Assembly (NCBI GenBank): GCA_019915015.1
Contig: JAHBBC010000031.1
Coordinates: 398,461-462,460 of the forward strand
Reading direction: 5' to 3'
From: Auriscalpium vulgare
Lineage: Eukaryota > Basidiomycota > Agaricomycetes > Russulales > Auriscalpiaceae
DNA: 64,000 nt
The notes beneath the pieces are model-generated. The model was not told the origin of the DNA. It saw nothing but the letters and a program-made list of their open reading frames with translations, and ran no database searches. The translations under genes were made by a program, and so were the position numbers. Each line of letters begins with the position of its first letter. Positions within the stretch are counted from its first letter, which is position 1. Below are positions 23,856-36,412 of this stretch, in pieces.

Positions 23856-24649
23856 GGCGAGTTCGGTGGTAATAAGGAGTGTCGGGTGGGAATTAATGAA
23901 TGATGCGAGGATGTGGGAGAGCAAAAAGTGATGGATGATGGTGAACGGAGGATGCGACGGGATTATTGGATGGATGGGCGCGCTGCGATGTAGGCAAAGC
24001 CTGACTGGGGAACAAAGGGTTGCGGGCGCGATGTATATAAGACGGCGGGTGGTGAGGCGTGTGCTCGGGAATGGAAGTGCGCCTAATTGTGTGCGGGAGT
24101 GCGGAGCGCGCTGTTGTTTGCTGTGGGTGCTCTTCGCAACGGACAAGTGGGCCTTGTTGTTCCCTTTGACATTCCCTATTGTGTTGCATTATATACGCGC
24201 AGCTGCGTGGCCCAAGCAGGGCCGGTAGAGAAGGATGCCCATTTTCGTTGTGCATGCGAGTACAACAACATACGTTTTGGGAAGGTGCGTTGTCTGGGAT
24301 AGGCAGGTGGGCATACGCGCGAGCTCTTAGCCGGAGCGCCCGCTGATGCGCCCATCGCGCGCCTGCCTTCCCGGGAAGAAGGGATGTTCACAAATGCGTG
24401 TATTCGACGTGCACCGCTAACCAGAGAGATGTCCCAGACAATGAAATCAACGTAACGCACGTTGCCGTTCATTGATAATTGCGAATAAAAACGATGCGAG
24501 TAAGGTGAATGCACGACGACAGAAAGAGTGAATGAGTCCACCATGCGAGACGGGAAGCAGACTTACAGAAAGCAAGAGGATGATGCACGACTGTACAGAG
24601 ATACCATGCAAGAGGGATGCAAAAGGAAACCAAGGAACGGAAGGCAACG
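23856..24649. promoter_or_regulatory. Promoter region of the 69-residue gene with TATA box; 3' side of the TBC gene
   Basis: 794 bases. The TATA element at 24034-24040 (minus-strand use) is the clearest signal. The right half should contain the 3' untranslated region of the TBC-domain gene. No further gene is supported. Confidence 0.45.
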
Positions 24650-26923
24650 CTATAATAGCGCCTGCCCATCTTTGCCGGATGCGACAAGGCCCTTCCACTC
24701 CGAACGCCACGAGACCATGTCAGCCCGCAGTTTCTTGTTCTCGAGCACCTTCGCAATCCAATTCAGCATCGCATCCTCGTCCTCGGGAACGAAGAAGGAA
24801 GATAATAGCGAGAGCACCGTCTCGAAATTCGCGGATTCTGCCGTTATATGATCTGTGCACGGAACCGTAAGTCCCGAGATTTAATTATGCATCGGACATA
24901 GCGCGCTCACCCCGATATGCCCAGATTACTGACACAGCAACCACAACAAAAAGATCGGGGCCCTCGAGGAGAAACGCGTCCCACAGCCGCAGGAGCGTCT
25001 GATACGGCACGGAGTTGGCAAAGAGCGTGATATACCACTTCGTCGCGTACGATGTCGTGGAAATCATGTGCGTCTTGAACGCTGCGTAGACGCCAGGCAT
25101 CAGATCCGCCGTGATGCGCTCTTGAACGTAAATCGCTTCGAGGAGGCCCGGGAACCCAGGGCTGAAGATGTCGTGCATGTGGAACGAGTCGTGCAAGTGC
25201 ACGAGCGACGCGTATGCTCGCTCAGGGGCGAAGTAGCAGAGGAACATAGCCGCGATAGGACCCATGCCCTGGCAGTAACCGCACCGATTGCACCGCAAGG
25301 AGAAACTGTGCAGAACGTGGAACAAGGAGCGTTGGCTGAGCAGGCGCGTTGTAAGTCCGCGTCGTTCTGATGAGAAAGTGATGGTTGACGTACCCGAGAC
25401 CGTATCGAGTGCGGAACATGACGTGGCCGCTGATAGTCCTAGGCACATCCAAATCGATCTGTATGTCGTATTCTGAAGGCTTGTCCAAGGCTTCTCGATA
25501 CTCCGCGGTGAGTTGAGCCGTCTCCTTCTTCCCAGAATGCCCGTGCTCGTCGATGAGGGACTGCCAAGCGGCCATGCGCCAGCGATCAGGGATGCCCTTG
25601 AACACGCGCCGGCGTAACTTGTGCTCCTTCGTACCCTTGATGTTCCAGAGCTCGACATTGCCGCCGTGATCACGGACCCTCGGCTCCAGCATCCGCCCCC
25701 ACTTTTCCATGCGCTCAGCTTCGTTGGCCGGTGGGGATGACGGGGGCAGGCTGGAGAGCGTCTGTGCAGCTGCGCTGCTAGTAGTGACGGGCTTGCCCAC
25801 GCGCGACAGCGTCTTCAAGAAGGCTGAACGAGGGAGCAAGACGAGACGGTCGTGTGAAGGAGTTGTGAAGAAGCCGTATCTGAGCAGCCATGGCGTCAGC
25901 ATGTCAGCGGAGGGACACGAGGAGGAACACTCACCGATCGATACTAGCGAACATGGCGATCTCTCGCGGGGTGAGCTCCCTCGTCTTCTCACTCTCGTCT
26001 CCAACTGCGTTCGCTGCGAGCAGCTCGCTTTGGCGGCTGCCGCCGACACGGGCGCGCGTCCGCTCGACGCCCTCATCGAGCCCGTCGCCCTTCACACCAC
26101 ACACTTCTAACTGAGCGTACGTGCTGCGGACATGGAAAGAGTCCGGATCCTCTCCTTCTGATGGTGCTATCGAAATGTTGCTCGTCTTCGTGTGTAACTG
26201 AGGCCCAGCGGATATCGATGTCTGATGGGTGTCCGGCGTGATGCGGCTCGTCGGGCGGCTTGAGGTAGCGCGAGAAGACGTGCGGCGCGAGACAGAGCCG
26301 TTTGGAACGAGGTGGAGGGGCGGTGGGGGGCTGTGGGTAATCTCCGAGTCGCGGGAGCGCGAGGACGGGCGACTCTGCGGGGGGCTGGGGCTGAGGTATC
26401 GCGGTGGTTGGCCACCGTTGCTGTCAAGCGACCGTTGCTTCGACGGCGGCGTGGTATGGCTGGATCTTCTGCGCGAAGGGCTGGGAGCGGCGTGCGAGCT
26501 GCTGACGCGTGATTTAGGTGGTGGCTCGTCGACAAATGCGATGTAAGGTGAGCTGGTGGATGACGCCCGGCTGTCCGCGGACACCCTGTTGTTCATGGGC
26601 GTGCTCGAGCGGCGGCTGTCGGAGATGATGCTGTAGTACGTGCTGCCTTCATGAGACAGTTGGGAGGTGTTGGTGTATGAAAAGTCGTGGCCGCCGTCGG
26701 TGTCTTTCTTCGGGCTGTCGTCGGGCCATACCATGGTGTCGTCGCCGTACATCGAATATATCTCGATGGTGGTCTCGGAGGGGCAGCGGTCGTGGTCAGG
26801 GGTCGAGGAATGGCTGAGCTCCGGGGTAGACGGCGTGGTAGACAGTGAAGGCGGCGGGGGGCTTGAGTACTTGGAGTTGTATTGAGGAGTGGGCGGGACG
26901 AGGACCAAGTGTGGTGTCTCCAT
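24650..26923 (-). CDS. TBC-domain Rab GTPase-activating protein
   Basis: The first exon (from ATG 26923) encodes about 330 residues of Ser/Pro/Arg-rich, probably disordered sequence ending TPREIAMFASIDR. Then follow YGFFTTPSHDRLVLLPRSAF and the TBC domain: FKGIPDRWRMAAWQSLID, IDLDVPRTISGHVMFRTRYG (with the catalytic Arg of IxxDxxR), GYCQGMGPIAAMFLCYFAPE (catalytic Gln), FSPGFPGLLEAIYVQERI and LLRLWDAFLLEGPDLFVVVA. The last exon (24858-24650) reads DHITAESANFETVLSLLSSF..GKDGQALL. Arg and Gln fingers are both present, so GAP activity on a Rab is likely; the partner Rab is unknown. Confidence 0.9.
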
Positions 26924-27305
26924 AAAAACGGGATGTGCGCGCAGCGGGTAACAGAGAGGGACTGAAGGGAGTAAAGAATGACTGGTGGATGGGCGCGAGG
27001 GTAATAAAATGACGAAGGAGGGCCCGCTTCTTGCGTCGCAGTCTGGGAGAGAAAGGCGGCTGCAAGCGGAGGAACGCCCCGGCTAATTCCTTTGGCCAGC
27101 ACGCGCCGTGCACTTTGTCTCATTCGATCATGTCGTCTGCAGCCGTCTCGCTGCGTCGTGCGACACGTCGTGTCGCGACAGTCATTCAAGATCTCTCATA
27201 TCCCTGCCTGATGTTTACAATTCACGATTCATTCGCACCCCCGTATCAGTACACGACTGTCAAATATACCATCCGCCAGCGCTACCTGTCCTAACCGCGA
27301 CTGAT
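26924..27305. promoter_or_regulatory. Promoter region of the TBC gene
   Basis: 382 bases between two minus-strand genes. No element stands out. Confidence 0.35.
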
Positions 27306-28677
27306 TCACTCATCTGCTACCTTAATGAGGAGCTTCCCGGTCGTCTTCCCGGTAGTCAGGTCACTTTGGGCTTGGCGTACGCCCTCTGCCGTGAACGGAT
27401 AGTCCTGGAAGATGTTGATCTTCAGCTCGCCACTGGCCACGAGCCTGAACAGCTCTGCGCTATATCGGTCGCGCTCTTCCACGTTCGTGACCCAGTTCAC
27501 AGCGCTTGGAGGATGGTTGGCAGTGGAGACGCTAGGACAACTCAAAAACTCACGTTGGGCGTAGCAGCTTGACATTCTTCTCTGTCAGCTTGAACAGTGG
27601 GACCGGAGGTACAGGGCCCGACGCGTTTCCGAAAGACACAATGGTCCCCTTGCGCTTGATGTACTTGAAGTCATCCTCGAAGCTGAGGAAAGTGACGGCT
27701 ATCATTAGCCCACGGCGGCAGGGAACAGACCATTGACACTCACGTATCCTTCCCCACACCGTCGTATATCACGTCGACTCCCTCACCGTTCGTGATCTCC
27801 AAGGCACGCTCAACCACATTCTCAGAGCGGTATAAGATGACGTGGTCTGCTCCGTGAGCTTTCGCAAGCGCTGCCTTCTCTGGTGTCGACGTTGTTCCGA
27901 TGACCGTTGCGCCGCGCCCCTTGGCAATCTGCGCATGTAGCAAGCCTACACCACCAGCGATGGTGTGGATGAAGACAGTATCGCCCTTTTTGACGTCGTA
28001 AGCTTCCGTAACCTGGCCCAGCGCCGTAATGCCCTGCAGGATGGCCGCAGCCGCGACTCTGACTGGGATGTCGTCGGGGACAGGGAAGACATTCCCGTCC
28101 CATGGGACGGATACATACTCCTTTAAGGAGCCAGTCACATCCTACGAAGTTGTGAGCGTCACTGTGCTAGAAAAGGCATCTAGCACGTACGATTGCGACT
28201 TTACTGCCCTTTTTAAAACCACGGCCCTTGAAGGCTGCGCTGTTGAGCACAGACTCGTCCGTCGGCAGCTCAACAATGACTCCTGCGACTTCCTTGGCGA
28301 TAGGAAGGGGGAGAAACGTAGGGGGATAGAGCCCCGAACTTTATCGCACAATGTGAGTTGAAATCGCAGGAAACAGCGACGGGTATACGTACCGCATATA
28401 GGTGTCGATAAAGTTCACCCCTCCATATACGATCTGGTTTGATGGTCAGCATGATAGCCTTCTCACACCGCCAAGCCGTCAAAAGTGCCATTACCTTCAC
28501 AAGCAGATCCGTCGACTTCACCTCAGGAAACGGTAAGGAAAGCTCCTCAATGGCCTCGAGGCCGCCCGTCTGCTTGATTCCGACACCTTTGATGGTCGAT
28601 GGATATGACATGGCTGCTCTGGACGAAGTGGAGAGATGGCGACCGATGTGAGAGAGGCGGAGAGCCGTGGTTCGCAT
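27306..28677 (-). CDS. NADPH:quinone oxidoreductase, zeta-crystallin type
   Basis: Two starts are possible: 28677 (MRTTALRLSHIGRHLSTSSR, a likely mitochondrial presequence) and 28611 (MSYPSTIKGVGIKQTGGLEA, the usual mature start). The body has SLPFPEVKSTDLLVK|IVYGGVNFIDTYMR, the catalytic-fold segment PIAKEVAGVIVELPTDESV, and the NADPH-binding Rossmann motif FIHTIAGGVGLLHAQIAKGR followed by ATVIGTTSTPEKAALAKAHG. It ends VRQAQSDLTTGKTTGKLLIK-VADE. There are no zinc ligands, as expected for quinone reductases of the MDR superfamily. It transfers single electrons from NADPH to quinones. Dual targeting through the two ATGs is an inference. Confidence 0.9.
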
Positions 28678-29249
28678 GACGGCCGGCAGTGGGAACTGAC
28701 CGCGACTACCAGTGCCAACTATTGCGACATCGGTCACGATCGCGCCCACCTTGAGCCGTTCCCCAGTCTAGCATGACTGCGTACGAAGAACCGCAAGACG
28801 TCTCGTGAGAATACTGAGCGTGCTGCGTTCCATGGCAAGTTGTTGTTAGCGCGGACAAGCCCCGCGGACAAGCCCTCCGCCGGCTCTGGAACCGGCCTGC
28901 AGGCGCACGGGAGATTCACGCGACATGTCTTAAAAACCTCTCTTTAAGTTTCTGTCTCCAACCTCTCCAGAGCACAACAAAGAGCCTTCCATTTCACTCG
29001 ATTGCGGGTCATTAATAAGTACATGGACGGAGCATCAAATTTGGCGGAAAACGATCTGATTCTTAGTCTTAGATTGTGGTAGCATCCGACTGAAAATCGC
29101 AGCTACTGTGTGACCGTGAAGGATGATTGTCACATTTCCCAGGATGAACAAAGCTCACCGAATGTGTGAAATAAAATGCACGATTGGATTGATGCTACAG
29201 ATGGGGTGGGGACGACATGTACTTATGGGATATCAGGAGACATACTAGC
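28678..29249. promoter_or_regulatory. Upstream region of the quinone oxidoreductase gene
   Basis: 572 bases between two minus-strand genes. It is AT-richer than the surroundings near 28940-29220. No gene or RNA is recognised. Confidence 0.35.
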
Positions 29250-29822
29250 TCATTGCCGAGGAGCGCTATTAAACTGTGACCGCGCCTTGATCAGTGCGCG
29301 AATAAAGAAGTAAGCTTGACACCTACAATGTCGCGTAGTTGAGACTGTGCGTCGTTAAACTGCTTCTCCAGATACTTCGACTACGCAGGAGATCAGCGAG
29401 GGTCGACCTAGCGGGCATACGAGTCTCGCACCTTTTTATTGAGACTACTGATATCATCCGTTAAGCCTTTCTCCTGCGCTTTCAAGTCCTTCTCCATCGC
29501 CGGACGCGGCTCCATCATGAACCTGCCAGGACGGTCAGTGCGGCGCGCCGAGCGGCAAATGCAACACACATTTTGCCAACACCTTTGTACAGGTTGACAT
29601 CTCCTTCCATGTGGTTGATTTCATCAATAGTCAGCTGGAGGATCCTGCGCTCTCGCTCCTTCGTACTAATCTGCTGCCGTGTTAGAGCGAGCGACTTTTG
29701 CGATTGAACAGCCGTTTGCTGGATTTGAACCAAGATCTACGAAAGACAGCATCGAACGAGGGTATACAGCGACAATATTAGACGCTTACCTTGCGCAGAG
29801 TATCATCTGAGAGAGATGCCAT
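29250..29822 (-). CDS. PFD1: Prefoldin subunit 1
   Basis: Five exons: MASLSDDTLRK | ILVQIQQTAVQSQKSLALTR.. | FMMEPRPAMEKDLKAQEKGL.. | SKYLEKQFNDAQSQLRDI | ARSQFNSAPRQ. Two long coiled-coil helices surround a beta-type hinge (NLYKGVGKMFMMEPRP), the pattern of beta prefoldins. It belongs to the hexamer that hands nascent actin and tubulin to the chaperonin CCT. The last splice (41-base intron, atcaag acceptor) is uncertain; reading through gives a different short tail. It is divergent from SNU114, with 291 bases between starts. Confidence 0.88.
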
Positions 29823-30113
29823 GTGTGAGGGTTCGCTGAGGCAGAGTCTAGACGGACAGTCGCAGTTGTTCAATTGGCGGTGAATCTCAATATGGCGCGT
29901 GGGAAGCTCGACGCGTCCGCGTTCTGCGAAACCTTCGACTTCGCCACTACAGCGACGCCCTTGGACTTGGATAGTAGCCAGGCTTGCTTACCCTTCTTCC
30001 GCGGGCACATCCGCCGCGCTGCAACTCCTGGTCAACCGCAATCATTCAGGCCCCTCCGTCACTGCGCTGCCACTGCCCCACGCGTTCATCCTCTGTGCCT
30101 CCTACCTGCCTAT

Positions 30114-33100
30114 ATGGCGTCTTTCGAAGACTATGACGAGTTCGGCAACTACATTGGCGCGGACATTGAGTCGGATGATGAGGATGTTGCGGTCCAGGAG
30201 GACTTCGGACGCGCACCACAACAGCAACCTCTGGAGGGCTTTGAGGATGAGCCTATGGGCGACACGGAGGGAGCATTAATGGAGGTTGACGGTGCGTCTG
30301 ACGTCTGCTTTTCATTTGGCGTAGACACTGAATCTTGCTTTCAGAGCCTGTTCATAATGCTGTTGTCCTTCACGAAGACAAGCAATACTACCCATCCGCG
30401 AGCGATGTATACGGCGCCGACGTCGAGACACTCGTGCAGGAGGAAGATGCCCAACCGCTGACCGAGCCCATTGTAGCCCCAGTCAAAGTCCGAAAATGGA
30501 CTGTGGAGGAGAAGGACATGCCGGAGACGCGATTTGACAAGGGGTACGTCGCGTGTTCGGTTTTGAATGCTTCCGCTAATAGTAGCCAGATTCTTATTGA
30601 ACCTGATGTCCTTCCCTGAGATGATCCGTAATGTGGCGGTCGTTGGACATCTGCACCACGGGAAAACTGCTCTTGTGGACATGCTGGTTTTCGAGACTCA
30701 TCGAGTAGACTGGGATGCTGACAAGCCCGTGAGTTCATTGTTCATGACAGACACGCTAGAGCTGAAAAACAGGGCTATGCTAGCTCCGTTACACGGACAC
30801 CCACATCTTGTCGCGGGAACGCTCGATATCCATCAAGTCTTCGCCAATGTCGCTCGTTCTGCAGAACACAGCTGGGAAGTCGCACTTGATACATCTCGTG
30901 GATACGCCGGGCCATGTCAACTTTGTCGACGAAGTGGCGTCTGCAGTGCGTTTGGTCGACGGTGTCGTACTTGTTGTAGATGTCGTTGAGGGGGTGCGCA
31001 CCTGCTTTCCATTCTTTTTTTCGAATTGCAGCTCATGGTAGTCGCTCACAGATAATGGTCAATACCGAAGCTATCATCCGGCACGCAATCCAAGAAGGTG
31101 TCAAAATCACTCTAGTAGTGAACAAAATCGATCGCCTCATCCTCGAGCTTCGTATTAAGCCTGCGGACGCTTATTACAAAATCAAGCACACGATAGAGGA
31201 AATCAACACCTTCATCGGGTCAGTGTCGGAACACTCTCGAGTTGCATTTGCTCATCTAATTTGTGTGCAGCGGCATAAACCCTGACCCCGAATTTCGTCT
31301 GAGTCCGGAGAATGGGAATGTGGCGTTCGCGAGCACGGACATGGGCTGGTGTTTCACGCTGCGGTCCTTCGCTCAGATGTATGCTGAGACATACGGTGAG
31401 TCCTTGCGTTAGCGATCACGTTCTTTTACTCATATACAACCAAGGTCCTCTGGATGTCGCGTCTTTCGCGGACCGTCTGTGGGGAGACATTTACTTTAAC
31501 AACGAGACAAGAAAGTTCACTCGGAAAGCGGCGGATCCTGAGTCCACTCGCTCATTCGTGCAGTTCATCCTCGACCCGTTGTATAAGCTCTATAGTCAAG
31601 TACTGAGCGAGGATACCGACTCTTTGAAGAACACCTTAACGGGGCTCAACATACACTTGAAGCCCGTCATGTACAAGATGGACGTGCGACCGTTGCTGAA
31701 GGCCGTGCTGGACCAATTCTTTGGAACATCAACTGGTCTGGTTGATATGATCGTGGAGTGTATTCCAAATCCTGTCGAGGCGGCGGCCGATAAGGTGAGA
31801 CGATAACAGCTTCCGGACAGCAGAAAGCTGACGGACCGCCTTAGGTGGACCGAACGTATACGGGCCCGATCACATCTGACTTGGCGACTTCTCTGAAGAC
31901 CAGCGACCCCCAAGGTCCTGTCGTGGTACATGTCACGAAGCTTTATCACACGACCGACGCCCAGTCTTTCCGAGCGTTTGGGCGTGTCTTTAGTGGGACC
32001 GTCAAGAAGGGTATGGACATCAAGGTTCTTGGGGAAGGCTACTCGCCAGAAGACGAGGAAGACATGATGAAGGTGCAGATAGACGACATCTGGGTCAGTG
32101 AATCAAGGTATGCACTCAAGGTCTACTGGTTGTCTCATATCACTGATTTTGGCTGGCTGCTAGATATTTTATTCCAGTCGATGAAGCGCCAGCTGGCAAT
32201 CTCATCCTTCTGGGTGGTGTGGACGCGTCGATCACTAAAACTGCGACGCTGGCAGCGGTGGACATAGATGATGACCTCTACATCTTCCGGCCCATCAAAC
32301 ACATGACGCAGTCTGTCCTCAAAGTGGCCATCGAGCCTATTGCCCCCTCAGAGCTACCGAAGATGCTCTCAGGCCTGCGCAGTATCAACAAGTCGTATCC
32401 TCTTGTCTCGACGAAGGTTGAAGAAAGTGGAGAGCACGTGTTGATCGGCACAGGCGAGCTTTACCTGGATTGCGTCCTGCATGATCTACGCAGACTCTTC
32501 TCCGAGATAGAGATTAAGGTCTCAGATCCTGTGACGAAGTTCTGTGAGACGGTCCTCGAGACCAGCGCTCTCAAGTGTTATGCAGACACACCAAATAAGA
32601 AGTACGTCACTCCGTCATTCTGAAATGTGCAAAATGCCATCTGACTCGTCTGCAGAAATCGGCTGACAATGATCGCCGAGCCCTTGGAGCGTGGTATCGC
32701 AGAAGACATCGAGACAGGTCGCGTTAATATGCGGATGTCCGCAAAGGAGCGAGGCAAATTCTTCGAGGAGAAGTATCAGTGGGACCTGCTGGCGTCACGG
32801 TCTATCTGGGCCTTTGGACCAGACGAAAGCGGTCCCAATGCGCTTCTTGATGATACATTGCCTTCCCAGGTTGGTGAACTACCGCGTGTACAGTAGACGT
32901 GACGGCGATGTCTCATCACCTTCTTCAGATTGACAAGAAACTCCTCGGCTCGGTGAAGGAACACATCAAGCAGGGTTTCCAATGGGGTGCCCGAGAAGGT
33001 CCTCTATGTGATGAACGTGAGCATTTGACATATCGTATCGCCCGCTGGTTAAACTAAGATTGCCAAATAGCAATGCGCAACGTCAAGTTCCGCATATTGG

Positions 33101-33798
33101 ATGCGAGTTTGGCGCAGGAACCAATTTTCCGAGGCGGTGGACAGATTGTCCCGACGGCTCGACGCGTCTGCTACTCGTCGTTCCTAATGGTAAGATCATT
33201 TCGTCTTGGCGTAGCTCGTAACTCATTCGTATGTCAGGCGACTCCGAGGTTGATGGAACCAGTGTACTACGTGGAGGTACAAGCACCTGCCGACTGCATA
33301 TCTGCTGTCTACACAGTGCTTGCCCGCCGGCGAGGACACGTAACACAGGATATTCCGAAAGCCGGGTCCCCGCTGTACACCGTCAAGGCGCTTATCCCGG
33401 TGATTGACGCCAACGGCTTCGAGACGGACTTGCGGACAGCAACGCAAGGTCAGGCGTTCTGCCTGCAGGTCTTCGACCACTGGTCCATCGTGCCCGGTAC
33501 GTGTGATGACCTGGCAGTTGCTTCTTCGATGCTGACGTGGAGGTTTCTGCAGGCGACCCGACTGACAGCAGCATCAAGCTTCGGCCTCTGGAACCTGCGT
33601 CTGGCCAGGCGCTGGCACGCGACCTTGTGCTCAAGACGCGTCGGAGAAAAGGTCTCGGAGACCAGATCGCCGTGTCCAAGTATCTGGACGACGAGTTTGT
33701 GGTACGTGTCCTTACTTTTGCAAGCCAGTGCTAGTCTGATGGTTTTCCCTGGACAGTTGGCGTTATCTGCGTCGGGGCATGCTGACTTGCTTGGGTAG
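30114..33798 (+). CDS. SNU114: U5 snRNP GTPase Snu114/EFTUD2
   Basis: It begins with the acidic N-terminus [20 protein letters not shown] of the family. EF-2-like G motifs are present: [16 protein letters not shown] (P-loop of the Snu114 type), [14 protein letters not shown], and [11 protein letters not shown]. Later segments are [60 protein letters not shown], and the EF-G domain IV/V part ([58 protein letters not shown]). Many short introns; TAG at 33796-33798; length close to 1,000 residues, as usual. It controls Brr2 during spliceosome activation. Confidence 0.95.
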
Positions 33799-34028
33799 AG
33801 TAGGATGCTGTATGTATGTAGCGAATAGATCGACTGGAGTTGTGCGATGGATTATGGCCGGGGTGGAAGCGTGGGAAGTCTGACTGGGAAGTGTATACGT
33901 GGCACCGTCGTAGCCGAACACATTTAGTACCGCGCGTCTGCGTTTCTCTCGTCCTTACACCTTTTCCTCTCTCTTAGCATCTTCCTCTTCCTCTTCTACT
34001 TACCCCCCGTCTTGGTCCTTCGTACACA

Positions 34029-36050
34029 ATGCGAAGCGTAGCGGTACACGCCCTGCTTGCTGCAGTCGTCGCGACTACCGCGTCGGCAGCGGACAAGCCT
34101 GTCTTCAAGGTCCGTCGTCTCGCCTCCGCAGCATCTTTCTTTCGTGACGTGTCGTCTTTAGGCCACGGAAATCAAGGCACCCTTCCTCGAGCAGTTCACA
34201 GAGGGCTGGGACGACCGCTGGACACCGTCCGAGGCGACGAAGAAGACGCCCGTCGGTGGTGAGACGTTCAGCTACGTCGGTACATGGTCTGTGGAGGAGC
34301 CGACGACGTCCGTCATTGAGGGCGACCTCGGTCTCGTCGCCAAGTCTGTCGCCGCGCATCACGCCATTTCTGCTCCTTTCACCAAGCCCATCGACGTCTC
34401 CGACAAGCCCCTTGTTGTTCAGTACGAGGTCAAGTACCAGAAGGGTGGCAATTGCGGAGGTGGCTACGTCAAGCTCCTCGAGGACGGTTTCCAGACCAGC
34501 GGCAAGGAGTTCTCGGACAAGACTCCTTGGGTGGTCATGTTTGGTCCTGATCTCACCTGCCCTGGCACAAAGGTGTGTACCGCGCAAAGCATTGACTTGC
34601 GGCATTCTTCATTCTGACGTACTCCCTCCTAGGTCCACTTCATCTTCCGCCACAAGAATCCCAAGTCTGGCGAGTACGAGGAGAAGCACCTAACACTTCC
34701 TCCCAAGCCTTCCATCGAGAAGACGACTAACCTCTACACGCTCGTTCTCCAGTAAGCGCCCTCATTTCCGCTACCGGACAATAACTAAAAGGCAAGGTGC
34801 CACGTAGCCCCAACAATACCTACGATGTTCTCTTCAACGGCGAGAGCCACAACAAGGGCAGCGTTCTCGAGGATTTCACCCCTCCCGTGAACCCGCCCAA
34901 GGAGATAGATGACCCCGAAGACAAGAAGCCTGAAGACTGGGTCGACGCTCAGAAGATTGCCGACCCTGACGCTGTGAAGCCTGCGGACTGGGATGAGGAT
35001 GCGCTGTACGAGATCCTCGACGAGGAGGCGGAGAAGCCCTCTGACTGGCTGGATGACGAGCCTGCGTCTATCCCCGATCCTGGTGTGTTCTGCCCTGTCG
35101 ATATATAGAATTGGGCTGACGCGCATCTCGCAGACGCTGAGAAGCCTGAGGAGTGGGATGATGAGGAAGACGGTGACTGGATCGCGCCAACCGTCCCCAA
35201 CCCCAAGTGCGAGGAGGCGTCTGGTTGCGGCGAGTGGAAGCGGTATGTCATCATCTTGACTGACCACTTTGTGTACTTATCTGTGTTGCACCACCAGTCC
35301 TTACAAGCGCAACCCCGATTACAAGGGCAAGTGGTTCGCTCCTCAAATCGATAACCCGGCGTACAAGGGCGAGTGGGCTCCCCGCAAGATTGACAACCCC
35401 GATTACTTTGAGGACCTGACCCCTGTCAAGAGCCTCGAGAAGATCGTGCGTGTACCTTCATTTCTATATTAGCATGCATGAACTCAATTTTTGTTCTTCT
35501 CAGGGTGGCGTCGGCATTGAACTCTGGACCATGACCGAGGACATCCTCTTCGACAACATCTACATTGGCCACTCTGTTGAGGACGCCAAGGCTCTCGCCG
35601 CCGAGTCCTTCGACATCAAGAAGAAGCTTGAGACGGAGGCCGCGAAGGTTGAGACTCCGGAGGACGACGAGGAGGAGACGCCAGCATTCAAGGAGAACCC
35701 GATTGAGTTCCTCCGCTCCAAGGCGATCGAGTTCATTGCGTTGGCGCGTGAAGACCCCATCGGGGCCTTCAAGACCAACCCGGAGACCGGTGCCGCCCTC
35801 GTCGGTGCCGTCTTCACGCTTTTCGGTATGATCGGTGTCCTGTTCGGCCTCGTTGGTAGCCAGCAGAAGCCGATTGCGAAGGTAAGCCTTGCGTTGCGAA
35901 ATCCCACGCAGCAATGCTGACGTTTTCCTTCAGTCCTCGAAGAAGACCGATGCCCCCACACCCGACGACAAGAAGACGGCGGAGAAGGCACCCGTCGCGC
36001 CTGCCGGTGGTGATAAGAAGGACGAGACGACCGTGAAGAAGCGGAAGTAA
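34029..36050 (+). CDS. CNE1: Calnexin
   Basis: Signal peptide [20 protein letters not shown], lumenal lectin domain ([40 protein letters not shown]), the P-domain repeats ([46 protein letters not shown], then [28 protein letters not shown]), a membrane helix [20 protein letters not shown], and a cytosolic Lys-rich tail ending KKRK. It has eight exons and about 540 residues. It retains monoglucosylated glycoproteins in the ER for folding. The promoter just upstream (33940-34028) is strongly C/T-rich, as in many highly expressed fungal genes. Confidence 0.95.
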
Positions 36051-36412
36051 AACCCGTTATCTGACGTGGGTGGTTGGATAGGTGGCGGGAGCACTCTGGG
36101 CTTCGGATGGCCGAAATTCATCCATGATCTTGTTTTGGAGCCAGCTCTAGTGCGGTAGTGGGCGGAGTATTGTTATTCGAGATGGGTACGGTGTATACTC
36201 TTGCGCATCATAATCTATGAATGCACATTCAAACTCTCGTTCAATATGTGACGGTTAACGAGGGCTATATGCAGAGGTATTATGCACATAAGTGTCAGTG
36301 TTCAAATTGTTCAAGAAACCATTGAGTGGTAAATAATTACGAGTGGTGCTTGTATAGTGACCAGTCTATCAAAGTTCTCTAAAGGATGGAGCACCGAGTA
36401 GAGCAGAGCAAA
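36051..36412. other. Spacer between convergent calnexin and COQ1 genes
   Basis: 362 AT-rich bases holding two 3' untranslated regions. Nothing else is seen. Confidence 0.45.
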
